NCBI GenBank assembly: GCA_963745755.1
Contig: CAVUYP010000001.1
Span: 930,001 to 994,000, forward strand
Source of the DNA: RHKX01 sp963745755
GTDB taxonomy: Bacteria; Actinomycetota; Thermoleophilia; Solirubrobacterales; 70-9
Length of the DNA stretch: 64,000 nt
Reading direction: 5' to 3'
This document shows, piece by piece, positions 47,805 through 57,039 of the stretch. Made by a program: the position numbers and the translations under genes. How positions within the stretch are numbered: position 1 is the first letter of the stretch; every line of letters starts with the position of its first letter. The notes beneath the pieces were generated by a model. It did not search any database. It saw only the letters and a list, made by a program, of their open reading frames with translations, and was not told the DNA's origin.

Positions 47805-48579
47805 TCACCCGTGGCGCGGCGCCCAGCGGAAGAAGCGCATCGTCACGAGCATTCCGGCGATCCCCCAGACGGCGACGACGGCGAGGTGACCCCAATCGAA
47901 GCCGGCGCCGGTGGTGAGCGGGTCGAACGCGGTCAGGAACGCCTGGAAGAACGGCCGGATCGGGAAGATCGAGGCGAGCGTGAGGACGCCGTCGGGGATC
48001 TCGCTCTCGGGGACGAAGACGCCGGAGAGGAAGTAGAGCGGCAGCACGGTGAAGTTCGTGATCGGCGGCGCCGCCTCCTCGCTGGGGATCACGGTGCTGA
48101 GCGCCAACCCGAGCGAGCAGAACGCGAAGGTGCCGACGATCAGGGTGACGAGCAGAGCCGGGATCGTCGTCGGTCGGGATCGCGACCCCGTAGAGGAGGT
48201 TGCCGAGCGCGGTGACGATGACGACCATCAGCAGCGAGACGACGAAGGCGTTGCCGATCCGGCCGCCGATGTAGGCCCAGGTCGGCAGTGGCGTGCCGCG
48301 CATCCGCTTCAGCCGGCCGCTCTCGCGCATCTCGACGATCCGCATCGCGACGTTGACGAGCGTCGCCGAGACGACCGCGAGGGTGATGATCCCCGGCACG
48401 TAGTAGGTCGCGGCGTCGATGCCCGAGGCCCTGTCGATCTGCTGGTTGCCGAACAGCGAGGCGAACAGGAGCAGGAAGATGACCGGGAACATGACCGTGA
48501 AGAACACGGCCGCCGGGCTCCGCCAGAAGACCTTCTGCTCGAAGCGGAACTGATGGAGGACGAGGGCGGCGCCGCTCAT
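47805..48579 (-). CDS. ABC-2 type permease (one frame break)
   Basis: About 257 residues. Six helices with F-P-V-I-F-L-L-L-F, the coupling element R-L-K-R-M-R-G-T-P-L and the late V-L-P-L-Y-F-L-S-G-V-F segment of exporters. Break near 48170, an extra G in ACC[G]ACGACG. ATG overlaps the stop of the ATPase gene (ATGA), so it is the partner of that ATPase. Substrate unknown. Confidence 0.82.
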
Positions 48580-49496
48580 CCGCCGCTCCCCTGTCCGGTC
48601 AGCTCGAGGTAGACGTCCTCGAGGCTCGGTCGCGTCACCTCGAGCCGGCTCGAGGCCGACGCCGTTGGCGAGCGCCCAGCCGGTCAGCTCGTTGAGGCTG
48701 CGGGTCGGATCGCCGGTGCGAAGCCTGAGCCGCCCGTCGGAGCGGGACCACTCCCCGCTCGACCGCGGCCTCGGATCGCGCGCCGCCGCGCCGGCGGGCA
48801 GGTCGAAGCTGATCAGGCTGTCGGCGTCGCGGCGGCCGCCGAGGTCGTCGGGGGTGCCGGTGGCGATGATCTCGCCGGCGGCGATCACCGCGACCCGGTC
48901 GGCCAGCGCCTGCGCCTCGTCCATGTAGTGGGTCGTCAGCAACACGGTCTTGCCGAGCTCGCGCAGGCCCTCGATCACCTGCCAGGCGGCGCGGCGGGCG
49001 GAGGGGTCGAAGCCGGTCGTCGGCTCGTCGAGGAAGAGCAGCTCGGCGTCGCCGATCAGCGCGACGGCGACGTCGAGGCGGCGCTGCTGGCCACCGGAGA
49101 GCCGGCCGGCGCGCTCGTCGGCCTTGTCGGCGAGGCCGACGAGCTCGATCGTCTCCGCGACCGGCGCGCGGCCGCTCGTAGTAGCCCGCGTACATCTCGA
49201 GGGTCTCGCGCACGGTCAGCAGCGCCTCCATCCGGCACTCCTGGAGGACGAAGCCGACGCGGCCGCGCCAGTCGCGGCCGGCGTCCGGCCGGGTCGGTCC
49301 CGAGCACCTCGACGTCGCCACCGTCGCGATCGAGGTAGCCCTCCATGACCGAGATCGCGGTCGTCTTGCCGGCGCCGTTCGGCCCGAGGAACGCGAAGAT
49401 CTCGCCGCGACGGACCTCGAGGTCGATCCCGCGCAGCGCCTCGAGTTCGCCGTAGGACTTGCGCAGCCCCTTGACGCTGATCACGGCTTCAGGCAC
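48576..49496 (-). CDS. ABC exporter ATPase (four frame breaks)
   Basis: About 306 residues from GTG. G-P-N-G-A-G-K-T-T (Walker A), L-S-G-G-Q-Q-R-R (signature), L-L-F-L-D-E-P-T-T-G-F-D (Walker B) and T-T-H-Y-M-D-E-A. Breaks near 49290, 49180, 48750 and 48652. DrrA-like with a short C-terminal domain ending S-L-E-D-V-Y-L-E-L-T-G. Powers the permease that follows. Confidence 0.85.
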
Positions 49497-49520
49497 GAGC
49501 GGGGATTATGAAGGGCGCGC

Positions 49521-51412
49521 TCAGCCGGCCTTGTTGAGCTGGCGGTGGATGTCGCGGGCGAGCTTGCCGGGGATGCCCGGAACCGCCTCGATCTCCTCCG
49601 CCGAGGCGTCGAGGAAGCGCTCCGGCGAGCCGAAGTGGCTGAGCAGGGCTCGCTTGCGGGCCGGGCCGACGCCGCGCAGCCCGTCGAGCACGGAGCCGGT
49701 CATCGCCTTGCCGCGGCGCTTGCGGTGGAGGTCGAGCGCGAAGCGGTGCGCCTCGTCGCGGACCCGCTGCAGCAGCCGCGACGCCTCCGAGTCGGCGCCG
49801 GATCGGCAGCGGCGCCGAGCGGCCCGGCACGTAGACCTCCTCGAGCCGCTTGGCGAGCGAGATCACCGTCGTGCCGCGCTCGATCAGCGGCTGCACGGCG
49901 CGGACGCCGGCGGCGAGCTGGCCCTTGCCGCCGTCGATCATGATCAGGCCCGGCAGCGCCGCGAAGCTCTCGTCGAGCTCGGCGTCGTGGGGCGAGCTTG
50001 CCGCTCTCGTCGAGGTAGCGGGCGAGCCGCCGCGAGAGCACCTCGTTGATCGCCGCGAAGTCGTCGGAGCTGCCGCCGATGCCGCGGATCCGGAATCGCC
50101 GGTAGTCGGACTTCTTCGGCGCGCCGCCCTCGAAGACGACCATCGAGGCGACCGTGTGCTCGGGGCCGAGGTTGGAGATGTCGTAGCCCTCGATCCGGAT
50201 CGGGACCTCGTCCATGCCGAGCGCCTCCGCGAGCTCGGCGAGCGCCTCGGTCCGCTCGCGGCGGCGGCGCTCACGGCGCAGCTTGTCCTGGGCCAGCGCC
50301 AGCTTCGCGTTGCGCTCGGCGAGCTCGCGCAGCCGCCGCTTGTCGCCGCGCTCGGCGGCGCGGACCTCGACGGCGGTGCCGCGGCGCTCGGTCAGCGCCT
50401 CGGCGAGCAGCGCCGGTCCGGCTCGGCCAGCTCGGGGCCGACGACGACCAGCGGCGGCACCGTCGGCGACGCCTCGTAGTACTGGGCGATGAACTGCTCG
50501 CCGACCTCGCCGAGGTCGTCCTCGCCGCGGTTGTCGAGGTAGAAGCCCTGGCGCTCGGCGAGGACGCCGTCGCGGACCTGGAAGACCTGCGCGTTGGCCT
50601 CCTGACCCTCGACCGCGACGCCGATCAGGTCGGCCGTACCGACCTGCTCGCCGGCGACCTGCTGGCGCTCCATCAGCGAGCGGATCGCGGCGACCCGGTC
50701 GCGGAACAGCGCCGCCCGCTCGAACTCCTGGCCGGCCGCGGCGGCCTCCATCTTCGCGATCAGGTCGCGCTCGACCTCGCGGTAGCGGCCGGAGAGGAAG
50801 CGGCGGATCGCGTCGATGTTGCGGCCGTACTCCTCGGCGTCGATGTAGCCGACGCAGGGGGCCCCGCAGCGCTTGATGTAGTAGTCGAGGCAGGGCACGC
50901 CGGAGCGCCGGCCCGGCTCGGCGCCGTCGCAGGTCCGGTACTGGAACAGCTTGCCGAGCAGCTCGAGCGTCTCGCGGACCCGGCGGGCGTTCGCGTAGGG
51001 CCCGAAGTAGGCGCGGTTCGGGACGGTGCCGCTCGCGGGTGAAGTAGACCCGCGGGAACTCCTCGTCGAGGCTGATCCCGATGTAGGGATAGGACTTGTC
51101 GTCGCGGAGCTTGACGTTGAGGATCGGCCGGTGGCGCTTGATGAACTGCTGCTCGGCGATCAGCGCCTCGGCCTCGGTCTCGGTGACCAGGAAGTCGATC
51201 GACTCGATCTCGTCGGCGAGGCTGCCGAGCGTCGAGCGGGAGGAGAAGTGGCTGGCGACGCGCTTGCGGATCGACCGCGACTTGCCGACGTAGACGACCC
51301 GCCCGTCGCCGTCGCTGAACATGTAGACGCCGGGCTGGTCGGGCAGCCGCTTGCGCTGCTCGGAGATGTCCTCGCGGCGCCGCTTTCGGCGCTTGTCGTC
51401 GCTGCCTGCCAT
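49521..51412 (-). CDS. uvrC: UvrABC system subunit C (four frame breaks)
   Basis: About 630 residues. Dual-incision nuclease of nucleotide excision repair. GIY-YIG domain (P-G-V-Y-M-F and V-V-Y-V-G-K-S), Cys cluster (Y-Y-I-K-R-C-G-A-P-C), UVR motif (E-F-E-R-A-A-L-F-R-D), RNase H-like nuclease (E-G-Y-D-I-S-N-L-G and I-D-G-G-K-G-Q-L) and helix-hairpin-helix pair (G-V-G-P-A-R-K and A-V-P-G-I-P). Breaks near 51033, 50415, 49998 and 49800. Starts at the ATG giving M-A-G-S-D-D-K. Confidence 0.93.
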
Positions 51413-51490
51413 CGCCCTGGGAACTGTAGGGAGGGACCCCGCCATACACTCGCGGCCTCGATCGAAGCCCGCCGACCCCGTGGAGTGAGC

Positions 51491-52322
51491 ATGAGCGACC
51501 CAGTCCCGTCCCCGTCACCGCCCGAGCTGAAGACGATGCGGTTCGAGACCGACGGGCCGATCGGCACGCTGACCCTCTGCCGTCCCGACGACATGAACGC
51601 GATGAGCCCGGCGATGATCGCCGAGCTGGCGCTGATCGCCCCCTGGCTCGCCGACCGGGCGCCGATCCGGGCGCTGATCGTGACCGGCGAGGGACGCGCG
51701 TTCTCGGCCGGCGGCGACATCAACTGGTTCCGGCGCGGCCTCGAGGACCCCGACGCCGACCTCGTCGCCGACGTCCGCCGCGGCGCCGACGTCCTCCACC
51801 AGGCGATCGTCGACTTCAAGCGGATCCCCTACCCGGTGATCGCCGCCGTCAACGGCCCCGCCGCCGGCGCCGGCTTCTCGCTGGCGCTGATGTGCGACAT
51901 CCGGATCGCCTCCGAGAAGGCGTTCTTCGTCTGCGCCTACGGCCGGATCGGCGCCTCTCCCGACGGCGGCATGACCTACTTCCTGCCCCGCGTCATCGGC
52001 CCCGCCGCGGCCGCCGAGCTGATGCTCGAGGACCCGAACCTGACCGCCGCCGACGCGCTCGAGCGGGGCCTCGTCTCCAAGGTCGTCGCCGCCGACGAGC
52101 TGCTCGCCGCCGCCGGCGCGAAGGCGGCCGAGCTCGCCGCCAAGTCCCCGCACTACCAGCGGATGGTCAAGCGCCTGGTCTGGGCAGAGCCTCGACAACT
52201 CGCTCGCCGACCACCTGCAGATCGAGCGCCACGGGATCGCCGACTCGATGGGGACCGAGGACCTCCGCAACGGCGTCCGCGACTTCCTCGCCGGCGAGCA
52301 GCCGCAGTTCGAGGGACGCTGA
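51491..52322 (+). CDS. Enoyl-CoA hydratase/isomerase family protein (frame break near the end)
   Basis: About 276 residues. Crotonase core: T-G-E-G-R-A-F-S-A-G-G-D-I and A-V-N-G-P-A-A-G-A-G-F-S-L-A-L for the oxyanion hole, then A-S-P-D-G-G (the position of one catalytic Glu holds Asp). The last 45 residues (S-L-D-N-S-L to Q-F-E-G-R) are shifted by one base near 52192 (TGGGCAGAGCC). Paralogous to the gene at 14322 but in a different subgroup. Substrate unknown. Confidence 0.8.
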
Positions 52323-52399
52323 GGCGCAGCGCGAGGTCCGGCCGCCAGCGCCGCCGGAGTAGTGTCTGAGGGCATCCACCAGCCCAAGGAGGCGCAATC

Positions 52400-52838
52400 T
52401 TGAAGACGCGATTGATGACCCTCGCAGCGGTCACCGTCCTCGCGGCGGCGGCGCTGGCGCTCGCCGCCTGCGGCAGCAGCGACGACTCGAGCAGCACCAC
52501 GGCGGCGACCAGCTCGACCGAGACTTCGACCTCGACCTCCGCCGCCGGCGGCGCCACCGTCAAGTTCGAGGCCGACCCGAGCGGCGACCTCGCCTTCACC
52601 GAGACCGACGTCTCGGCGAAGGCCGGCAACGGCACGATCGAGTTCGACAACCCGTCCTCGATCGGCCACGACGTCGTCATCGAGGACCAGTCCGGCAACG
52701 AGATCGCCAAGACCGACGTGATCACCGACTCGACGGCGACCACGACCGCCGACCTCAAGCCCGGCACCTACACCTTCTTCTGCTCGCGTCCCGGGCCACC
52801 GCGAGGCGGGCATGGAAGGCACGCTCACCGTCAAGTAG
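52400..52838 (+). CDS. Cupredoxin-like copper lipoprotein (frame break near the end)
   Basis: About 145 residues. TTG start is fixed by AAGGAGG ending 7 bases upstream. Signal peptide with lipobox (A-L-A-A-C-G-S-S), a Ser/Thr linker, then a plastocyanin-type fold with His in I-G-H-D-V-V-I and, after correction of one extra C near 52788, C-S-V-P-G-H-R-E-A-G-M as the Cys-His-Met ligand loop. It would be a type 1 copper electron carrier on the outer face, possibly serving the oxidase. Overlaps the MaoC gene by 8 bases tail to tail. Confidence 0.8.
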
Positions 52839-53337
52839 CGCGACCGCCCGCCGCGCCGGTCGAGGCCCTCAGCTCGACGAGGACCCGGCCGACGCTGTCG
52901 GCCACGCAGCAGGGCTTCTCGTTGCCCTCGACCTCGACGGTGAAGCGCGTCACCTGCTGATACCAGCCGCCGCCGACCTCGTCCAGCGAGACGATCTCGG
53001 CGGTGGCGCGGAGCCGCGAGCCGGCCGGCACCGGCGCCGGGAACCGGACCTTGTTCCAGCCGTAGTTGACGCCGAGCTTGAAGCCGGTCGTCTCGACCAG
53101 CGCCAGGCGCATCCCGTCGATCATCGAGAGGGTCAGGTTGCCGTGGGCGATCGTCGTCCCGAACGGGCTCTCGGCCTTCGCCCGCTCGACGTCGACGTGG
53201 ATCCACTGATCGTCGCCGGAGAGCCGCGCGAAGTCGTCGATGTCGGCCTGGGTGACCCGACGCCACTCGCAGGGTCCGATCGTCTCGCCGACCATCGCCT
53301 TCGCCTCCTCGATGCCGTCGATCTTGACCAGCGCCAT
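52831..53337 (-). CDS. MaoC-like (R)-enoyl-CoA hydratase
   Basis: 168 residues, unbroken. Single hot-dog domain with the hydratase motif S-G-D-D-Q-W-I-H-V-D (catalytic Asp/His) and F-G-T-T-I-A-H-G. The chain-length preference cannot be read. Short intergenic gap (18 bases) to the large fusion gene at 53356 on the same strand, but no functional link is obvious. Confidence 0.85.
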   Translation of the reverse strand: MALVKIDGIEEAKAMVGETIGPCEWRRVTQADIDDFARLSGDDQWIHVDVERAKAESPFGTTIAHGNLTLSMIDGMRLALVETTGFKLGVNYGWNKVRFPAPVPAGSRLRATAEIVSLDEVGGGWYQQVTRFTVEVEGNEKPCCVADSVGRVLVELRASTGAAGGRAT

Positions 53338-53355
53338 GGCGCGGCAGCCTATCGC

Positions 53356-55353
53356 TCACGCGACCAGCCGGACCGCGAGCGCCGGCGCGCCGGCGGCGAG
53401 GTCGCCGGCCCCGCCGAGCAGGGCGAGGATCCGGGCGACGTAGGCCTGGGTCTCGGGATAGGCCGGCACGCAGTCGCAGGCCGAGACGGCGCCGGGACCG
53501 GCGTTGTAGGCGGCGAGGGCGAGCTCGACGGAGCCGAAGCGGGCGAGCAGCTCGGCCATCAGCCGCGCCTGCGCGTCGATCGCCGCGACCGCGTCGAACG
53601 GATCGCGAAGCCCGTAGGCGGCGGCCGTCGCCGGCATGAACTGGGCGATGCCCTGGGCGCCGGCCGGGGAGGCGGCGTTCGGGTTGAAGTTCGACTCGGC
53701 CATCAACTGCGCGGCGAGCAGCGCCGCCGACACGTCATGGCGCGACGCCGCGGCGAGCAGCGGCGCCCGGAAGCGCGACGGCACGAATCCCGGCAGCCCC
53801 TGCCCTCCCCCGTCGCGGCCGTCCGGCTCGGCACCGGCGGCGGCGGCGAGGCGGTCGCCGGCCGCCGAGCACGGCGCCGGACCGGCCGTGAAGCCGTAGT
53901 GCCACGCCTCCCAGGAGTATCGCTGGACGAAGCCGAACCGGGCGGCGTTGGCGCCGAGCCAGCCGTAGGCGGCCGCCGGACCGAGATCGAGCTCGGTGCC
54001 GCAGCGGTGCAGGGACGTGCCCGGCGGCGCCACCCAGCGCGGGTCGGGATGGGCGTCCCAGAGGCGCTGCTGCTCGGCATCGGAGCGGTAGGCGGAGTTG
54101 ATCACCAGCGCCACCCCGGCCCGTTGTGCGGCGGCCGCCATCCGGTCGAAGGCGGCGGCGACGTCGGGCCGCATCGGCTTGCCCTGCCGGTAGGCGAGCG
54201 GGCCGCCGTAGCCGCCGCCGCTCGCCGTCTCGGGCCGACCGGCCGCGCCGGTCGCCGCCGCCAGCGTCAGCTCGGCGTCGGCGCGGACCGACGTCCGCGC
54301 GCCCGCCGACCCGACACCGCCGCCGAGCCCGATCCGGGCGTCGACGTCGATCCGCACCCGCAGCGGCGCGAACGACCGCCGGTCCGGGAAGCCGACCTCG
54401 AGCAGGCCGGCGTCGAGATCGTTGCGCTCGGCGGCGACCGCGGCGGCCGCGCGGGCCCGGTCGAGGTAGGCATCCCGGCTCAGATGGGCGGGGTTCGGCA
54501 TCCCGTTCGGCAGCGCCGCCGGCAGAAACAGCCGGTCGAAGTCGTCGCGCATCGACCGCGCCGCCGAGATCGCCGCCAGGTCGACCGAGCGCTGCAGCCG
54601 CCCCTTGGCGGTCGCGGCGCCGCCGATCGCGACGAGGACCAGCGCCACGGCGACGATCAGGACCGCGATCGCAAGGACGGCCGGCAGCGCCTGGGCGCGC
54701 TCGGCCCGCAATCCGGTCAGAGTCGGCACGGCGGCGGGCGCTCGGACCGGCGCGAGCGCCGCCGCCAGCCGCTGCGCGCGCCGGCCACTCTCGCCGCCCG
54801 GCTCGAGACCGGCCAGGGCCCGGCGCGCCCCGATCGCCCCGATCGGCGGCGTCCAGGCCTTGAACGGGATCCCGTCGTTTCGCATCTCGGTGGCGAGCAG
54901 CGCGATCAGGGGGCGCTCGGTGCCGCGCTCGGCACGAAGGAGCACCGCCCGGCTCGATCCTGATGCCGCGGCGAGCAGTTCCCGGAAGTCGCCGCGATCG
55001 CAGACGGCGACGACGAGCTCGGCCGCGAGGTCGCCGTCGAGCACCGCGGCGAGGGCGTCGGCCCGCGCCGCGGCGTCGTCCGCCGCGGGCGCGGTGGCGA
55101 AGCAGAGCCGGCCCCGGGCCGCACCCCGCAGCAGCTCGGACCGCCCGCATTCGGACTCGAGCGCCCGGGCCGGGTCGGACGCGAAGATCGTGCCGCGCAG
55201 CGGTCGCGGCTCCGCCCGGAGGTCGACCAGCAGCGTCCGCGACGGCTCCGGGTCGAGCGGCGTCGCGGCCACGGCGACGGCCGCCGCGGCCGCCGCCTGG
55301 GCGCGGGCGCCGCCGGTTCCGGTACAGAGGAGCAGCCGCGGCAACTCGCTCAC
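53356..55353 (-). CDS. TadE/G-like membrane protein fused to VanY D,D-peptidase and SLT transglycosylase
   Basis: 665 residues, unbroken, GTG overlapping the upstream stop (GTGA). Parts: 1-200 unrecognised alpha/beta region; one membrane helix (222-245) followed by an R-S-V-D-L-A-A-I-S-A-A-R stretch as in TadE/TadG pilus proteins; 410-490 a VanY/M15-type domain with S447-L-H449-R-C-G-T-E-L-D456 and W-E-A-W-H485; 540-645 a lytic transglycosylase (SLT) domain with Glu553 in M-A-E-S-N-F-N-P and G-A-Q-G-I-A-Q-F-M-P. Both wall-cutting domains would face outwards. It could open peptidoglycan for a pilus-like structure. Confidence 0.72.
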   Translation of the reverse strand: MSELPRLLLCTGTGGARAQAAAAAAVAVAATPLDPEPSRTLLVDLRAEPRPLRGTIFASDPARALESECGRSELLRGAARGRLCFATAPAADDAAARADALAAVLDGDLAAELVVAVCDRGDFRELLAAASGSSRAVLLRAERGTERPLIALLATEMRNDGIPFKAWTPPIGAIGARRALAGLEPGGESGRRAQRLAAALAPVRAPAAVPTLTGLRAERAQALPAVLAIAVLIVAVALVLVAIGGAATAKGRLQRSVDLAAISAARSMRDDFDRLFLPAALPNGMPNPAHLSRDAYLDRARAAAAVAAERNDLDAGLLEVGFPDRRSFAPLRVRIDVDARIGLGGGVGSAGARTSVRADAELTLAAATGAAGRPETASGGGYGGPLAYRQGKPMRPDVAAAFDRMAAAAQRAGVALVINSAYRSDAEQQRLWDAHPDPRWVAPPGTSLHRCGTELDLGPAAAYGWLGANAARFGFVQRYSWEAWHYGFTAGPAPCSAAGDRLAAAAGAEPDGRDGGGQGLPGFVPSRFRAPLLAAASRHDVSAALLAAQLMAESNFNPNAASPAGAQGIAQFMPATAAAYGLRDPFDAVAAIDAQARLMAELLARFGSVELALAAYNAGPGAVSACDCVPAYPETQAYVARILALLGGAGDLAAGAPALAVRLVA

Positions 55354-55697
55354 CGTCCCGAGTCCGGTCGCGCGTAGGCCCGCGAGCCGACGCCGAGATG
55401 GCCGGCGAGGCCGGGCAGCAGCGCCGGCGGATCGAGCGCGACGGCGACGCGGCCGCCGTCGACGTCGACCTCCACCCGTCCCCGCGCCCAGCCGGGCAGG
55501 CCCTCGCGGGCCGCCGCGGCGCCGTCGCGGCCGTCGGCGGCAGCGAGCGCCGCGGCCTCGGCGGCGCCGTCGGCGAGCGTCTGCGCGTAGCCCACCGCGA
55601 GCAACTGCAGCGCAACGAGTGCCGCGAGGCCGAGCAGCGGCAGGCCGGCGATCAGCTCGAGCTGCGCCTGCCCGGACTGCCGTCGCCGCTCAGCCAC
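55350..55697 (-). CDS. TadE-like pseudopilin
   Basis: 115 residues from GTG. S-G-Q-A-Q-L-E-L-I-A-G-L-P directly before one long hydrophobic helix, with Glu just before it, is the class III (Flp/Tad) prepilin-like pattern. A short Ala-rich mature part with V-E-V-D-V-D follows. It overlaps its neighbours on both sides, so the three genes form one unit. Confidence 0.65.
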   Translation of the reverse strand: MAERRRQSGQAQLELIAGLPLLGLAALVALQLLAVGYAQTLADGAAEAAALAAADGRDGAAAAREGLPGWARGRVEVDVDGGRVAVALDPPALLPGLAGHLGVGSRAYARPDSGR

Positions 55698-56064
55698 CGG
55701 GCACCCCGCCGGAGGGCCCGAGCCGGGTCGCCGCGGTGACCGGGACGCCCCCGCCGAACGGCAGGCCGCGGGGCACCCGGACCTCGACCTCGATCCGTTT
55801 GCGATCGGCGCTGACCTTCGCCCGCGGTCGCAACCCCGGCGGCAGCGCCGCCCGGGCGGCCCGCTCCGGATCGGCGCCGACGTAGTCGGCCCGCGCCGCA
55901 GCCCGGGCCGCGTTTGCCGCCGACAGCGCCGCATGGCCGGCGAGCGCGAATTGCAGGAGCCCGGCGGCGATGAGGATCAGCACCGGCACGACGGCGACGA
56001 AGGCGACCGCCACCTGACCGCTCTCGCCGCCCCGATCCACGTTTCGCCTGCGTTCGTCGGTCAT
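55690..56064 (-). CDS. TadE-like pseudopilin
   Basis: 124 residues. A polar start with S-G-Q-V-A-V-A-F-V-A-V-V-P runs into a single membrane helix, followed by an A-A-N-A-A-R-A-A-A-R-A helix and V-E-V-R-V-P. Same class as the next gene. First gene of the three-gene unit; no tadA, tadB, tadC or flp gene lies upstream within the window. Confidence 0.65.
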   Translation of the reverse strand: MTDERRRNVDRGGESGQVAVAFVAVVPVLILIAAGLLQFALAGHAALSAANAARAAARADYVGADPERAARAALPPGLRPRAKVSADRKRIEVEVRVPRGLPFGGGVPVTAATRLGPSGGVPGG

Positions 56065-56152
56065 GCCGCGAAGCTAGGCGGGACGGCGATACGGGTGGGA
56101 AGCTCAGTGCAACGATTCGGCTACGGAAGCGGAGAGCTTCAGCCCCGCCCGC

Positions 56153-56200
56153 GAGGTCGGCCCGCCCCCTCCCGCCGAGGTCCGTCCGCCCCCTCCCGCC
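56153..56200. repeat. Tandem repeat, 2 x 24 bp
   Basis: Two adjacent copies of a 24-base unit (GAGGTC, then CCGCCCCCTCCCGCC at the end) differing at about two positions, running directly into the palindromic element at 56199. Confidence 0.6.
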
Positions 56201-56245
56201 GAGATCGAGGAAAGGGGCAACTGTCACCGGTTTCCTCGACCTCGG
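56199..56245. repeat. Palindromic element, copy 2
   Basis: CCGAGATCGAGGAAA and TTTCCTCGACCTCGG pair with one G-T type mismatch around a 17-base spacer. It matches copy 1 at 41811 in both arms, partly in the spacer (GGCnAC, CCG) and in the GCAGGG flank. Here it sits between two leftward genes, 139 bases beyond the stop at 56384. Confidence 0.65.
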
Positions 56246-56372
56246 CGCAGGGAGGGGGCCGGCGCAGGGCGGGGGCCGGCGAAGGGGGGCCGGCGCGGCG
56301 AGGGTGGCGGGGCCGGCGCGGCGAGGGTGGGGGGCCGGCGCAGGGCGAGGGTGGCGGCGCCGGCGGGTCGCG
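56246..56372. repeat. GC-rich imperfect tandem repeats (GGGGCCGGCGCGGCGAGGG type)
   Basis: At least five imperfect copies of a GGCCGGCGC-AGGG/GGCGAGGGTGG unit fill the space before the gene at 56384. With 56065-56245 this makes the 319-base gap between 56064 and 56384 almost wholly repeats. No gene or promoter is visible in it. Confidence 0.55.
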
Positions 56373-56383
56373 CAGGGCGGCGG

Positions 56384-56734
56384 TCAGATGCTGTGGGCCT
56401 CGCGCCAGGTGTTGAAGATCAGCCAGCCGGAGCCGATCAGGATCGCCAGCCAGGCGACGGTGCCGGGGCCGGACGAGAGCAGCTCGTCGGTGCCGACGAT
56501 CATCAGCGCGATCGCGCCGGCGCTGCCGTAGATCAGCCAGCGCTGGCGATCGGTCAACGTGTCGCGCTGCAGGCCGGTCCTGCGCCAGAGCCGGACCAAC
56601 ATCGCGCCGATCGCCGCGGCGAACAGCAGCGACAGCAGCACGAGGATGCCCTCGGCGACGTTGCCGCCGGCCGGCAGCACGGTCAGCGCCAGCGCCAGCA
56701 GGGCGATGATCAAGACGTTGCGGATCGTCCTCAC
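56384..56734 (-). CDS. Small polytopic membrane protein, unknown function
   Basis: 116 residues from the GTG opening V-R-T-I-R-N-V-L. A TTG eight codons upstream is the alternative. Four hydrophobic helices are separated by short polar turns, with R-R-T-G-L-Q-R-D-T-L-T-D-R-Q as the cytosolic loop. No family recognised. 38 bases from the PiT-associated gene at 56773. Confidence 0.6.
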   Translation of the reverse strand: MRTIRNVLIIALLALALTVLPAGGNVAEGILVLLSLLFAAAIGAMLVRLWRRTGLQRDTLTDRQRWLIYGSAGAIALMIVGTDELLSSGPGTVAWLAILIGSGWLIFNTWREAHSI

Positions 56735-56772
56735 CGCCCAATCGTGACGGATCGGCAAGCGGCTGCGGCCGC

Positions 56773-57039
56773 TCAGCCGTCGATCATCACGTAGAGGCCG
56801 AGGCCGATCGCGGCGGCGAAGGCAAGCGTCGCGACGACCGCCAGAGCCACCGCCGCGATCGCGGCGTGGTCGCGGCCGTCCCGCTGCAGGTCGGCGGCGC
56901 TGGCGAACCCGTAGATCGCCAGCGACGCCGTCAGCGTCACGAAGATCCCCGCGGCCAGCGACGCCAGCGCCGCGTCGAGCAGCGCCTTGCCGTCGACCAG
57001 CGTCGCCGCCACGACGTCGATCAGCGCCACCGCGCTCAT
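56773..57039 (-). CDS. Small two/three-helix membrane protein coupled to PiT transporter
   Basis: 88 residues. Helices at about 1-12, 25-46 and 62-85 with a polar turn L-Q-R-D-G-R-D-H. Its ATG overlaps the transporter stop (ATGA), so it is made with it and may be an accessory subunit. Not recognised otherwise. Confidence 0.6.
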   Translation of the reverse strand: MSAVALIDVVAATLVDGKALLDAALASLAAGIFVTLTASLAIYGFASAADLQRDGRDHAAIAAVALAVVATLAFAAAIGLGLYVMIDG

